The translations under genes were made by a program, and so were the position numbers. The notes beneath the pieces were generated by a model. The model was not told the DNA's origin and ran no database searches. It worked only from the letters and a program-made list of their open reading frames with translations. Positions 26,588 through 38,359 of a stretch of 64,000 bases of DNA are shown here, piece after piece; position 1 is the first letter of the stretch, and each line of letters opens with the position of its first letter. This DNA comes from Mesorhizobium sp. PAMC28654 (GTDB taxonomy: Bacteria; Pseudomonadota; Alphaproteobacteria; Rhizobiales; Rhizobiaceae), in contig NZ_CP085135.1 in NCBI RefSeq assembly GCF_020616515.1, positions 5,441,001 through 5,505,000 on the forward strand. The letters run 5' to 3'.

Positions 26588-26835
26588 GGCATGTATCCTT
26601 TCCTCCGTGGGGCCGAATCCTTCGAGTCGGGAGGAGGGTCCGGCGCATTTTTGGGCTTGAGATCCGGTTGGTCCGCGGATCGCAAGCGGGCGAAAACTAT
26701 AACACTAATGGGGCGATCTTGGTTGCATGAAAGCGCCGCGTATCCGGCGATAGGCGCTAACACCTTGAATCTCTTTTCGCTTCCACCCGCCATTGGTGGG
26801 TGGGAAGCACGAACCACGCTCCGCTCACCAACAGT

Positions 26836-27750
26836 CTACGGCCAGCGCACCTCCGGCGGCAGGCTGGACAGGATGGCCGCGACATTGCCGCCGGTCTTCA
26901 GGCCGAAGATGGTGCCGCGATCGTGCAGCAGGTTGAACTCGACGTAGCGGCCACGGCGGATGAGCTGCTCGTCGCGGTCGCCATCGGTCCAGTTCTCGTT
27001 GAAGTTGGCGCGCACGAGATGGCCGTAGACGACGAGGAAGGAGCGTCCGACATCCTGGACGAAGTTGAAGTCGGCATTCCAGCCGCCCTTGTCCTCGCCC
27101 GAATGCAGCCAGTCGAAGAAGATGCCGCCGGTGCCGCGCGGTTCATTGCGATGCGACAGGTAGAAATACTCGTCGCACCATGCCTTGAATTTCGGGTAGT
27201 CGGCGACATCAGCGTTCTTCTCGCAGGCAAACTGCATGGCGCGATGGAAAGCGATGGTGTCGGGGTCGTCCTGCGTGCGGCGGCGGTCGAGCACCGGCGT
27301 CAGGTCGGCGCCGCCGCCGAACCACTGGCGGGAGGTGACGACCATGCGCGTGTTCATGTGGACGGCGGGCACGTTGGGGTTCCACGGATGCGCGATCAGC
27401 GAAATGCCTGATGCCCAGAAGCGCGGGTCTTCCTCGGCGCCGGGCATCTGCTTCCTGAATTCCGGCGAGAACTCGCCATGGACGGTCGAGGTGTGGACGC
27501 CGACCTTCTCGAAGACGCGGCCATACATCATCGACATGGTGCCGCCGCCGCCTTTGCCCTCGTCGCGTTCCCAGGGCGTCTTTTCGAAGCGGCCGGGCGA
27601 CCACGAGGCCAGCGGACCGCCAAGATCCTGCTCGATCTGCTCGAAGCCGGTGCATATGCGTTCGCGCAGCGCCTCGAACCACAGCCGCGCCTTCATCTTC
27701 TTCTCTTCAATGTCGGAGGGCAGGCCTGCGGGTATTTCGGGTCGTTCCAA
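26836..27750 (-). CDS. hemF: Oxygen-dependent coproporphyrinogen III oxidase
   Basis: A 304-residue HemF that converts coproporphyrinogen III to protoporphyrinogen IX with oxygen. The typical blocks are present: [48 protein letters not shown] and the end [17 protein letters not shown] followed by ESILSSLPP-like residues ([14 protein letters not shown]). The start is most likely the TTG at 27750 ([18 protein letters not shown]), because GGAG lies 7 nt upstream and other rhizobial HemF proteins begin this way as I recall. An ATG at 27696 is a shorter alternative. It is a single-gene unit. Confidence 0.93.
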   Translation of the reverse strand: MERPEIPAGLPSDIEEKKMKARLWFEALRERICTGFEQIEQDLGGPLASWSPGRFEKTPWERDEGKGGGGTMSMMYGRVFEKVGVHTSTVHGEFSPEFRKQMPGAEEDPRFWASGISLIAHPWNPNVPAVHMNTRMVVTSRQWFGGGADLTPVLDRRRTQDDPDTIAFHRAMQFACEKNADVADYPKFKAWCDEYFYLSHRNEPRGTGGIFFDWLHSGEDKGGWNADFNFVQDVGRSFLVVYGHLVRANFNENWTDGDRDEQLIRRGRYVEFNLLHDRGTIFGLKTGGNVAAILSSLPPEVRWP

Positions 27751-27968
27751 GTGCCGTCTCCGGTTGGGCGGGCGGCGAGTCCACAAATGACTCGTCTTTT
27801 CTGGGCGCGATCCCTAATCTCTTAGGGGACAGGGTCAAGTCCCGTTACAGCTCCACGCGTCCTTTGGACGCGCAAAACGGCGCTGCAACACCTTGGTTTT
27901 GTGCTTGGTCCTTTCCGAACCTCGATTCCGATTTCGGGTTCACGCGCCAGGTGGCAAGGAGTTCTTTC

Positions 27969-28226
27969 GTGGGCACGCCGGCAAGACCGCCGCTGCATGG
28001 ACTGAAGAAAAGGCTCGACCAAAGCCGGGCTGAACGCGCCAACAAGCCAAGAGATGGGTTTCTGCGGGAAACCTTCGTCCTGCCGCGCTCCGATGCGCGC
28101 CTCAAGGCCCAGGAATGGTTCGAGCGCTTCCCCAAACAGGCCTACTGGACCGAGATCGAAAGCTGGTTCGAGCGGCCGGGCGACCTCATCGAATTCACCA
28201 TCAGGCGGCTGCCGGCGGCGGACTAA
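27969..28226 (+). CDS. Small basic hypothetical protein
   Basis: An 85-residue protein, rich in Arg, Lys and aromatic residues, with the conserved-looking end [24 protein letters not shown]. No family recognised. A GTG at 27969 with a perfect AAGGAG 7 nt upstream fixes the start; the frame continues upstream to 27864 but that part looks like leader sequence. Its stop overlaps the end of soxR by 4 bp on the opposite strand, so the two genes converge tail to tail. Confidence 0.6.
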   Translation: MGTPARPPLHGLKKRLDQSRAERANKPRDGFLRETFVLPRSDARLKAQEWFERFPKQAYWTEIESWFERPGDLIEFTIRRLPAAD

Positions 28227-28666
28227 CTTTCGACCAGCAATCTTCTCGCGCCCGTGCCTTCCCTTGCCAGCCGGTCGCCCCGGTTCCTCAGCGGGCATTT
28301 GTCGATCGACATGCAGCCGCAGCCGATACAGTCGGTCAGCCCGTCGCGCAGCTTCTTCAACTGGGCGATCTTCTGGTCGAGCCCGTCGCGCCAGGCGGTC
28401 GACAGCAGGTTCCAGTCGTCGCGCGTCGGCGTGCGACCTTCCGGCAGTGATTGAAGCGCGTAGCCGATCTCGGCCAGGGAGATGCCGACCTCCTGCGCGA
28501 CCTTGATGATTGCCACGCGCCGCAGCACGTCGCGGCCGTAGCGCTGGTTGCCCGATGTACGGTGGCTGCGGATCAGACCGCGCGCCTCATAGAAATGCAG
28601 CGCCGACACCGCCACTCCGCTGCGCGCGGCCACCTGGCCGACCGTCAATTCCGTTACTGGCGCCAT
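28223..28666 (-). CDS. soxR: Redox-sensitive MerR-family regulator SoxR
   Basis: A 147-residue SoxR. The N-terminal MerR HTH ([21 protein letters not shown]) is followed by a dimerisation helix and the [2Fe-2S] cluster motif [12 protein letters not shown] (Cys113, 116, 118, 124). SoxR is activated by redox-cycling compounds that oxidise the cluster. A perfect SoxR palindrome lies 21 nt upstream of the start. No soxS is expected outside enteric bacteria. In this window no divergent target gene follows the box on the other side, which is unusual. Confidence 0.95.
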   Translation of the reverse strand: MAPVTELTVGQVAARSGVAVSALHFYEARGLIRSHRTSGNQRYGRDVLRRVAIIKVAQEVGISLAEIGYALQSLPEGRTPTRDDWNLLSTAWRDGLDQKIAQLKKLRDGLTDCIGCGCMSIDKCPLRNRGDRLAREGTGARRLLVES

Positions 28667-28686
28667 TACCGACTTTTCCGCTTGAC

Positions 28687-28702
28687 CTCAAGTTAACTTG
28701 AG
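28687..28702. promoter_or_regulatory. SoxR box
   Basis: CTCAAGTTAACTTGAG is a perfect 16-bp palindrome identical in core to the SoxR operator of enteric bacteria (CCTCAAGTTAACTTGAGG). TTGACC overlaps its left edge on the plus strand, and TTGTAG follows about 17 bp later, the stretched promoter layout of MerR-family targets. It lies 21 nt before soxR. Confidence 0.85.
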
Positions 28703-28831
28703 CTTGTAGCCAGAAAGCCAAAGATTTGCAAACCGCAGGAGAACGTGATGTGCGCTTGGGTGAGAATGACGCAAGAGGGGCTTGTCGCGGGCGGCGAGGA
28801 GGCACTGATCGCCATGCCTGCCGATGGCTTG

Positions 28832-29290
28832 CTATCGGAGCTGCCGGATGGCTTCGCCGGAGACCATGGCGACGGACAGCGCGACGTTGATGCTGCGCGC
28901 GGCACCCTGCATGGGGATCGTCAGCCGCGCTTCCGCCGCCTCGTGGACAGGATCTGGCACGCCTGCGGATTCGCGGCCGAACAGCAGGATGTCGCGATCG
29001 GCGAAGGCGAAGTCGGTGTAGGCGGTCGTGGCTTTGGTCGACAGCAGCACCAGCCGCCGCGCGGCCGCCTTGCGCCAATCCTGGAAGGCGTGCCAGTCGG
29101 CATGCCGGGTCATGTCAGCCATTTCGATGTAGTCCATGCCGGCGCGTTTCAACGCCCGGTCGGAGAGCGGGAAGCCAGCCGGTTCGATGATGTCGACGCC
29201 AAGGCCGAGGCACGCGGCGAAGCGCAGGATTGTGCCGGTGTTGCCGGCGATGTCCGGCTGGTAGAGCGCGATGCGGAGACGGTCGTTCAT
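28832..29290 (-). CDS. trmL: tRNA (cytidine(34)-2'-O)-methyltransferase
   Basis: A 152-residue SPOUT methyltransferase that methylates the ribose of the wobble base in some leucine tRNAs. Typical motifs are LYQPDIAGNTGTILRFA near the N-terminus, and LLFGRESAGVPDPVH plus IPMQGAARSINVALSVAMV at the C-terminal knot that binds SAM. The ATG at 29290 has AGGA 7 nt upstream; a GTG 6 nt earlier is less well placed. Its 3' end faces the SoxR box across 129 nt. Confidence 0.93.
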   Translation of the reverse strand: MNDRLRIALYQPDIAGNTGTILRFAACLGLGVDIIEPAGFPLSDRALKRAGMDYIEMADMTRHADWHAFQDWRKAAARRLVLLSTKATTAYTDFAFADRDILLFGRESAGVPDPVHEAAEARLTIPMQGAARSINVALSVAMVSGEAIRQLR

Positions 29291-29430
29291 TTCCACGTCC
29301 TGCTAATAAGTGGCGGATCGGCCACAGGAGCCCGGCGGTTTTGGAAATTCCTGGACCCGCGGGTGGCCATTTTCTTCGAAGTCTTGTATACGCCGACCAT
29401 TGTCAACCCGAACCGATGGAGGGGTAATTC

Positions 29431-29508
29431 ATGATGGCCATGCACATCCAGCGCCCCTCTCGTGGACTTGTACGCTCCACGGCGGTTTCGGTACGACGAT
29501 TCTCCTGA
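29431..29508 (+). CDS. Possible 25-codon leader peptide
   Basis: An ATG with an outstanding GGAGGGG ribosome site 6 nt upstream opens a 25-codon frame that starts MMAMHIQRPSRGL, ends VSVRRFS and stops at 29506-29508. It carries five arginines and no acidic residue. A TATACG element near 29392 could be the promoter -10 box. After the stop comes a hairpin (GCCGAAA 29538-29544 with TTTCGGC 29550-29556), then the next ribosome site and ATG at 29575. This layout, strong short frame then hairpin then gene, is that of a translated regulatory leader. No product is known. Confidence 0.45.
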   Translation: MMAMHIQRPSRGLVRSTAVSVRRFS

Positions 29509-29574
29509 CTCTCTAAGACTTGATCGCGCCGATTCCCGCCGAAACGCTTTTTCGGCTCTCGAAGGAATCCTGCG

Positions 29575-30108
29575 ATGTTTTTCAAAAAGTCAAAAGGGCT
29601 GAACGCCCCACCTGAGCGTGTCCAGACCGACGCTGGCCGTCGTGTCTCGAGCGACGCAATCCGCGCCTCCGGCCGAATGCCGGCGGACGACGTTGCCTCG
29701 CCTTTTTATCTCTATTTTCACACGGAGGACGGACCGATGTTCGATCCCTACAGAATACCTGGCTCAAGGAGCCTGCACGAGCAGAAGATGGCGACGTGGG
29801 CGCTGCTGATCGGCGAAACCTATTCGTCGGCGGTTCACGCCCAGACGCGCCGCCGTCCGCATCGCGGGATGCTGCCGGATGTCGATTTCTCGCGCGCGGT
29901 TCCCGATCCGAGCCGGCCTTCGCTGGTGCGCCGGATCATCCGGCTGATCCGGCCGAAGATCCGCACTGTCACCACGGTGGCGTCAGCATCGTCGAACCAG
30001 CCTGTCGGCGAAACGTCGTCGGCATCCTATATTGGCCGAAGCAACACCGGCGACTCGGGTGAATCCGAGCCGTCGGCCGTAAGTGGCATGCGTTCGCTTG
30101 CCGCTTAA
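29575..30108 (+). CDS. Hypothetical protein after leader region
   Basis: A 177-residue protein with no signal peptide or membrane helix; family not recognised. The middle (FDPYRIPGSRSLHEQKMATWALLIGE region) is the most protein-like part. The C-terminus is Ser-rich and low in complexity. Two starts compete. The ATG at 29575 has AAGGA 8 nt upstream. The ATG at 29737 has GGAGG 8 nt upstream and would give 123 residues, leaving 29575-29736 as untranslated leader. It precedes the two ABC exporter genes on the same strand by 50 nt and may share their transcript. Confidence 0.5.
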   Translation: MFFKKSKGLNAPPERVQTDAGRRVSSDAIRASGRMPADDVASPFYLYFHTEDGPMFDPYRIPGSRSLHEQKMATWALLIGETYSSAVHAQTRRRPHRGMLPDVDFSRAVPDPSRPSLVRRIIRLIRPKIRTVTTVASASSNQPVGETSSASYIGRSNTGDSGESEPSAVSGMRSLAA

Positions 30109-30158
30109 CCGGGGACCAGGATTACCCACCCCTCGCATATTTGAAGAGTGCCGATACG

Positions 30159-32037
30159 ATGTTTGCCTGGTTTGAAAAAAGGCTCGATCCGTTCCCCGCG
30201 GAGGAACCGGTCGAGCCGCCGAAGACGCTGGTTGCCTTTTGCGTGCACTACACGCGGGGCGCGTGGCCCTATATCCTGATCGATGCGGTGCTGGTGGCGG
30301 CCATCGCCATTGCTGAAGTTTGGATGTTCGGCTTCCTCGGCAGCATCGTCGACTGGCTGTCGGCTCAGAACCGCGAAACTTTCCTGCAGACGGAAACCTG
30401 GAAGCTCGCCGGCATGGCCTTCATCGTGCTGTTCGCGCTGCCCGGCACGGTATGGCTGCATTCGCTGCTCAACCAGCAGACGCTGATGGGTAACTATCCC
30501 ATGCGCATCCGCTGGCAGGTGCATCGCTACCTGCTCAAGCAGTCGATGAGCTTCTACCAGGATGAGTTTGCCGGCCGCATCGCCACCAAGCTGATGCAGA
30601 CGGCACTCGCCGTGCGCGACTGCGTCATCAAGCTGATGGACGTCCTGAATTACGTCATCGTCTATTTCCTGGGCATGCTGTACATCGTTGGCTCGGCCGA
30701 TCTGCGGCTGGCCGCCCCGCTCGGCGTCTGGCTGGTCAGCTACATCCTGCTGCTGCGCTACTTCATCCCGCGCCTGGGCAGGGTTGGCGAGGAGCAGGCC
30801 AATGCGCGCTCGATCATGACCGGCCGCGTCGTCAGCTACTCCAACATCCAGACGGTCAAGCTGTTCAGCCACGCGCGCCGCGAATCCTCCTTCGCCAAGG
30901 AGGGCATGGGCGGTTTCCTCGACACGGTCTACCGGTCGATGCGGCTGGTGACGGTGCTCTACGGCCTGCTCTACATCATGAATTCGCTGCTGCTGTTTTC
31001 GGTCACCGCGATCTCGCTGTGGCTATGGCTGAACCAGGGCGGTGACGATCGGCGCGGTCGCCGTGGTCATCGGCCTGGTGCTCAGGCTCTGGGGCATGTC
31101 GCAGTGGATCATGTGGGAAATGTCGGGCCTGTTCGAGAACATCGGCACGGTGCAGGACGGCATCGCCTCGATCTCAATGCCACGCCTTGTCGAGGACAGG
31201 CCGGATGCCGGGGATATCGCCGTGTCCAAGGGCGAGATCCGCTTCGATAACATCGGCTTCCACTACGGCAAGCAGAAGGGTGTCATCGAAGGCCTGTCGC
31301 TGGCGGTGAAGCCGGGCGAAAAGGTCGGCATTGTCGGCCGCTCCGGCGCCGGCAAGTCGACGCTGGTCAACCTCCTCTTGCGCTTCTACGATCTGGAGAG
31401 CGGCAAGATCCTGATCGACGGCCAGGAGATCGCTGCTGTGAAGCAGGATTCGCTGCGCGCGCAGATCGGCATGGTCACGCAGGATACCTCGCTGCTGCAT
31501 CGTTCGGTGCGCGAGAACATCCTCTATGGCCGGCCCGATGCGTCAGACGAGATGCTTGTCGAGGCGGCGCGGCGCGCCGAGGCGCTGGACTTCATCGGCG
31601 GGCTTTCGGATGCCGGTGACCGCAAGGGGTTCGATGCCCATGTCGGCGACCGCGGCGTCAAATTGTCCGGCGGCCAGCGGCAACGCATCGCCATTGCCCG
31701 CGTTATGCTGAAGGACGCGCCGATCCTCATTCTCGACGAGGCGACGTCCGCGCTCGATTCCGAGGCCGAGGCGGCGATCCAGGAGAACCTCTACAAGCTC
31801 ATGCAAGGCAAGACCGTCATCGCCATTGCCCACCGGCTGTCGACCATCGCCGCCATGGACAGGCTGGTGGTGATGGACAAGGGCCGGATCATCGAGGAAG
31901 GTTCGCATGAGGATCTCGTCGCCAGGGGCGGGCTCTATGCGCAGCTGTGGCAACGACAGTCGGGCGGGTTCCTGCTTGAGGACGGTCCGGTTGACGCCGC
32001 CAACGACGCACTAGCAAAGGGGCAAGCCGCAGAATGA
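30159..32037 (+). pseudogene. ABC exporter (fused permease-ATPase), frameshifted
   Basis: A type I (MsbA-like) exporter subunit of about 625 residues if restored. The first frame encodes the membrane domain from MFAWFEKRLDPFP to SLWLWLNQG. Near 31040 the sequence AACCAGGGCGGTGACG shifts the rest into the +1 frame, which continues VTIGAVAVVIGLVLRLWG and then an intact ATPase: Walker A GRSGAGKST, signature LSGGQRQRIA, Walker B ILILDEATSALD, switch IAHRLST. Restoring one GC/CG dinucleotide gives NQGAVTIG and a single frame. It is paralogous to the intact gene 11 nt downstream, with which it would form a heterodimer. Whether the break is real is open. Confidence 0.85.
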
Positions 32038-32047
32038 TGGCCGCCGC

Positions 32048-33931
<1,884 letters not shown>

Positions 33932-33936
33932 GGGGC

Positions 33937-34410
33937 ATGGGCGGCGCGGCGCGGACCGACTATGTGCTCAGGCGGCTTCGGCCGACCACCCAGGCCTTCG
34001 ACGCGCTGAAGCAAGAGAGCCGGCTGGAAGGGTACTGGATGCTGGTGCGCCTGGCGGATGGCTGGGCAAGCGGTCGCAACAAGTTCCTGAAGCGCGGGGA
34101 GGCGCTATACGGTGCATGGCAAGGCCGCAACCTTGCCGGGGTATGCGGGCTGAACGTCGATCCCTATTTCGACGGGAGACAGGGGCGGGTCCGGCACCTG
34201 TTTGTCAGTGCTGGTCACCGCCGCAACGGTGTTGGCCGCATGCTGGTCCAAACCGTCATTGAAAGGGCCCGCCGATATTTCGCTGCCCTGAACACCCGTG
34301 CGCCCAAGGAAGCCTTTCCTTTCTATGAGGGGCTTGGCTTCCAGCGCGTGGAGGGCGAAGAATTCGTCACCCACCGCATGATGCTCTCCGGACACGGGAA
34401 AGGAAGCTGA
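33937..34410 (+). CDS. GNAT-family N-acetyltransferase
   Basis: A 157-residue GNAT protein. The acetyl-CoA-binding motif A is VRHLFVSAGHRRNGVGRMLVQTVI (here shown as the region at about residues 84-107, with the R-R-x-G-V-G turn). A C-terminal strand and helix follow (EAFPFYEGLGFQRVEG), a common GNAT ending. The ATG at 33937 lies 6 nt after the ABC stop, so it belongs to that operon. Acceptor substrate unknown. Confidence 0.85.
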   Translation: MGGAARTDYVLRRLRPTTQAFDALKQESRLEGYWMLVRLADGWASGRNKFLKRGEALYGAWQGRNLAGVCGLNVDPYFDGRQGRVRHLFVSAGHRRNGVGRMLVQTVIERARRYFAALNTRAPKEAFPFYEGLGFQRVEGEEFVTHRMMLSGHGKGS

Positions 34411-34411
34411 G

Positions 34412-34718
34412 ATGTCATTGCGCCCGCCGTCTGTCGGCACCTCGGCGGCGGAAGCCGCCTTCGACGCTCTTGGTCATGAAATCCTCGCCGAGAAGGCGGC
34501 AGCGCTCGGCCGCGCCGGCCAGCGCGTGGAGGACGTTGGCGAGGCTTCGCGACAATGGCGACAATGCCGAGCACCGGCCCCGGCTTCTCAAGGAAGCGGC
34601 AGAGGCAGTGCACGGCTACTTCATCCAGCGCGAACTGTGCGGCTTGAGGAAGCACGACGCGGTGATCCGCGAATACGATATCCCAAGGGCCGTCCTCGTC
34701 AGGGTCGGCGCGAAATAG
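34412..34718 (+). pseudogene. DUF6665-like small protein, frameshifted
   Basis: The first frame reads MSLRPPSVGTSAAEAAFDAL to GRAGQRVEDV and then degenerates into Arg/Gln-rich residues. From about 34542 the +1 frame continues LARLRDNGDNAEHRP and KEAAEAVHGYFIQRELCGLRK to RAVLVRVGAK, stopping at 34718. Together they make a protein of about 101 residues of a rhizobial family I recall as DUF6665. Putting back one GT (GACGTTGGCG to GACGTGTTGGCG) or dropping one base restores the frame. It starts 1 nt after the GNAT stop. Confidence 0.65.
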
Positions 34719-34731
34719 CCCTTTTCTGTTG

Positions 34732-34795
34732 GACCGTGATCTTTTTCGAAAACCGGTTTTTTGCTTACGCTGACCTTCGGTTCGGGATCATGGTC
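34732..34795. repeat. REP-like palindrome
   Basis: GACCGTGATC (34732-34741) pairs with GATCATGGTC (34786-34795), and inside is the palindrome AAAACCGGTTTT (34749-34760). The form matches a very common Mesorhizobium intergenic repeat built on GATCATGGTC. It lies between converging genes and touches the cupin stop codon. Confidence 0.65.
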
Positions 34796-35138
34796 ACTCC
34801 AGCCACTCGGTGATGAACGTTCCGTTTTCGTGGATGTCGGTCGTCTCCAGCGGACCTGGACCGAGATTGGTGAATTTATGCGGCGTGCCGGGCGGCACGA
34901 TGACGATCTGGCCGGCGGAGGCCTCGATTTCCTGGTCGCCGATCGTGAACAGGCCGGTCCCCTGCCGGATGATGAAAATCTCCGCGTAGGGATGCTTGTG
35001 CAGCCGCGGGCCGCCGCCGACGTCGGGCAGATAGTTGAAGATCAGGCAGGAGTTGGAGCCGTGGACGCCGCATTGCAGTTCGCCCTTCCAGCGGTCGGGG
35101 CGAACGGCCCATTCCTCGCGATCGATGACATGCGCCAT
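34794..35138 (-). CDS. Cupin-domain protein
   Basis: A 114-residue single cupin. The metal-binding motif 1 is GPRLHKHPYAEIFIIRQG and motif 2 is VPPGTPHKFTNLG, with His, His, Glu and His as likely metal ligands. Small cupins act as sugar or small-molecule binding enzymes or sensors; the role here is unknown. The ATG at 35138 gives MAHVIDREEW. It is divergent from petABC across 314 nt that hold the phased repeats listed below. Confidence 0.85.
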   Translation of the reverse strand: MAHVIDREEWAVRPDRWKGELQCGVHGSNSCLIFNYLPDVGGGPRLHKHPYAEIFIIRQGTGLFTIGDQEIEASAGQIVIVPPGTPHKFTNLGPGPLETTDIHENGTFITEWLE

Positions 35139-35203
35139 GAGGAGCAGGATAGACCCGGCCAGCCTCTTGTGTCGAGGCGAACAGGGGCAGCGGATTTGCG
35201 GTT

Positions 35204-35280
35204 GTTTCCCTGCCGTTTAGCGGCGTTTCACGGCCGTTCGCCGTCTTGTCGCGCGATAGGGTATTTTGTCCCCGCGACAA
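35204..35280. promoter_or_regulatory. Phased GTTT repeats and inverted repeat upstream of petABC
   Basis: GTTT elements begin at 35204, 35215, 35225 and (as GTTC) 35236, spaced 11, 10 and 11 bp, that is on one face of the helix. Just downstream, TTGTCGCG (35246-35253) and CGCGACAA (35273-35280) are perfect inverted arms. They lie in the 314-nt gap between the cupin and petA starts and may be regulator sites. No other feature is seen in that gap. Confidence 0.35.
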
Positions 35281-35452
35281 TCTGCCCATGTGCCTTCACC
35301 CGTCTGGACAAAAACGGGCTTCACGCATAAACCGAAGTCCAAATGCCGGAGGAATTCGCTAGCCTGTTCGCCATGCGCTGTCGGGTTGGCGTGAATGAGC
35401 GGGGAACAAGGCTCAGCCACCGGCGCGGAAGAGGCGAAAGGATCAGGCACCC

Positions 35453-36013
35453 GTGAGCGCAACCGAAATCCACGATCCCAATCGTCGAGACTTTCTCTAC
35501 GTCGCAACCGGCATGGCCGCTGTGGTTGGCGCGGGTGCGTTCGCGTGGCCGTTCATCGACCAGATGCGTCCCGATGCCTCGACGCTGGCGCTCGCTTCGG
35601 TGGAAGTCGACGTTGGCTCGCTGACGCCGGGCATGTCGCTGATCGTCAAGTGGCGCGGCAAGCCGGTCGTGGTGCGCAACCGCACCGACAAAGAGATGAA
35701 GGACGGCGAAGCCGTCAGCCTCACGGATCTGAAGGACCCGATCGCCCGCAACGCCAACCTGCCGGCCGACGCTCCGGCAACCGACGCCAACCGCACCACG
35801 CCCGGTAAGGAAGCCTGGATGGTGATGGTTCAGGTCTGCACGCATCTGGGTTGCATTCCGCTCGGCCAGGAAGGCGATTTCGGCGGCTGGTTCTGCCCGT
35901 GCCACGGTTCGCAATACGACACCGCCGGCCGCATCCGCAAAGGACCGGCGCCTGAAAATATGGCAGTGCCGGTATTCAAGTTCATTTCCGATACCAAGAT
36001 CCTTATCGGTTGA
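35453..36013 (+). CDS. petA: Cytochrome bc1 complex Rieske iron-sulfur subunit
   Basis: A 186-residue Rieske protein. A Tat-type N-terminus ([11 protein letters not shown]) and membrane anchor are followed by the cluster-binding domain with CTHLGC (Cys129, His131, Cys134) and CPCHGS (Cys148, Cys150, His151). It takes electrons from quinol at the Qo site and passes them to cytochrome c1. The start is a GTG at 35453 with AAAGGA upstream. First gene of petABC. Confidence 0.96.
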   Translation: MSATEIHDPNRRDFLYVATGMAAVVGAGAFAWPFIDQMRPDASTLALASVEVDVGSLTPGMSLIVKWRGKPVVVRNRTDKEMKDGEAVSLTDLKDPIARNANLPADAPATDANRTTPGKEAWMVMVQVCTHLGCIPLGQEGDFGGWFCPCHGSQYDTAGRIRKGPAPENMAVPVFKFISDTKILIG

Positions 36014-36030
36014 GGCAGGGGGATATTTCC

Positions 36031-37332
36031 ATGAGCGAGGGACACTCGACCTATACGCCCAAGACCGGTATCGAACGCTGGTTCGACGCCCGCATGCCGC
36101 TGCCGCGGCTGATCCATGATTCTTTTGTCTCCTACCCGGTGCCGCGCAACCTCAACTACATGTGGACCTTCGGCGGCATCCTGTCGATCATGCTGGTGGC
36201 GCAGATCCTCACCGGCGTCGTGCTGGCCATGCACTATACGGCTGACACCAATCTCGCCTTCGGCTCGGTCGAGAAGATTATGCGCGATGTGAATTCCGGC
36301 TGGCTCTTGCGCTACATGCATGCCAACGGCGCCTCGTTCTTCTTTATCGCCGTCTACATGCACATCTTCCGGGGGCTTTATTACGGCTCCTACAAGGCGC
36401 CGCGCGAGCTTCTGTGGATCCTCGGCTGCATCATCTACCTCCTGATGATGGCAACCGGCTTCATGGGCTACGTGCTGCCGTGGGGCCAGATGAGCTTCTG
36501 GGGTGCCACCGTCATCACCGGCTTCTTCTCAGCCATTCCGCTTGTCGGGAACTGGATCCAGCAGCTGCTGCTCGGCGGCTTCGCCGTCGACAATCCGACG
36601 CTCAACCGCTTCTTCGCGCTGCACTATCTCCTGCCTTTCATGATTGCCGGTGTCGTCGTGCTGCACGTCTGGGCGCTGCACGTCGTCGGCCAGTCGAACC
36701 CGACCGGCATCGAGGTCAAGTCGAAGACCGACACCGTCGCCTTCACACCCTATGCGACCATCAAGGACGCGTTCGGCATGATCGTGTTCCTGTTCATCTT
36801 CGCCTATTTCGTCTTCTTCCTGCCGAACTATCTCGGCCATCCGGACAACTACATCGTTGCCAATCCGCTGAAGACGCCGGCCCATATCGTGCCGGAATGG
36901 TACTTCCTGCCGTTCTACGCAATCCTGCGCGCCATCACCTTCAATGTCGGGCCGATCAACTCCAAGCTCGGCGGCGTGCTGTGCATGTTCGGCGCCATCG
37001 TCATGCTGTTCCTGGTGCCTTGGCTCGACACGTCCAAGGTGCGCTCCGCGGTCTACCGGCCCTGGTACAAGCTGTTCTTTTGGTTGTTCGTCGCCGACGC
37101 CATCCTGCTCGGCTGGCTGGGCTCGCAGCCTGCGGAAGGCAGCTATGTGTTCATGGCGCAGATGGCGACGCTGTTCTACTTCGCCTTCTTCCTGATCGCG
37201 CTGCCGGTGCTCGGCCTGATCGAGACGCCGCGGCGGTTGCCGAATTCGATCACCGAAGCGGTGCTTGAGAAGAACAAGGGCGGCAGCGCACATCCGGCGG
37301 GCGCCACGGCCGCGCCAGAGACCAAGGGCTGA
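36031..37332 (+). CDS. petB: Cytochrome b of the bc1 complex
   Basis: A 433-residue integral membrane cytochrome b with eight helices. It has the haem-ligand histidines in the helices around [14 protein letters not shown] and [13 protein letters not shown]. The Qo-site PEWY motif is in [14 protein letters not shown]. It carries both haems b and the quinone sites. The ATG at 36031 lies 17 nt after the petA stop, with GGGGGAT upstream. Confidence 0.96.
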   Translation: MSEGHSTYTPKTGIERWFDARMPLPRLIHDSFVSYPVPRNLNYMWTFGGILSIMLVAQILTGVVLAMHYTADTNLAFGSVEKIMRDVNSGWLLRYMHANGASFFFIAVYMHIFRGLYYGSYKAPRELLWILGCIIYLLMMATGFMGYVLPWGQMSFWGATVITGFFSAIPLVGNWIQQLLLGGFAVDNPTLNRFFALHYLLPFMIAGVVVLHVWALHVVGQSNPTGIEVKSKTDTVAFTPYATIKDAFGMIVFLFIFAYFVFFLPNYLGHPDNYIVANPLKTPAHIVPEWYFLPFYAILRAITFNVGPINSKLGGVLCMFGAIVMLFLVPWLDTSKVRSAVYRPWYKLFFWLFVADAILLGWLGSQPAEGSYVFMAQMATLFYFAFFLIALPVLGLIETPRRLPNSITEAVLEKNKGGSAHPAGATAAPETKG

Positions 37333-37359
37333 GCGGTAGAGAATCTAAGGGGATTTGGC

Positions 37360-38232
<873 letters not shown>

Positions 38233-38253
38233 ATCGCGCGGCCAAGGAATTTT

Positions 38254-38286
38254 GAAAAGGGCGCCGCGAGGCGCCCTTTTCATTTT
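38254..38286 (+). terminator. Rho-independent terminator of petABC
   Basis: GAAAAGGGCGCC and GGCGCCCTTTTC form a perfect 12-bp stem with a GCGA tetraloop, and a T-rich run follows (CATTTTCC). Confidence 0.9.
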
Positions 38287-38359
38287 CCGTGGCCTGCCAT
38301 GTCACATGACCGTCGCGATATCTGGCGATCCTCCGCCGCTCTCATCGAAGGATCGCTCC

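Noticed and set aside
28748..29434. A plus-strand frame downstream of the SoxR box, as its possible target gene
   Set aside because: After the first 28 codons it runs entirely antisense to trmL, whose motifs are certain, and it has shadow-like composition.
29431..29508. Assigning the possible leader peptide to macrolide-type drug stalling
   Set aside because: It has adjacent arginines near the end but not a clear Arg/Lys-x-Arg/Lys arrest motif, so the inducing signal cannot be guessed.
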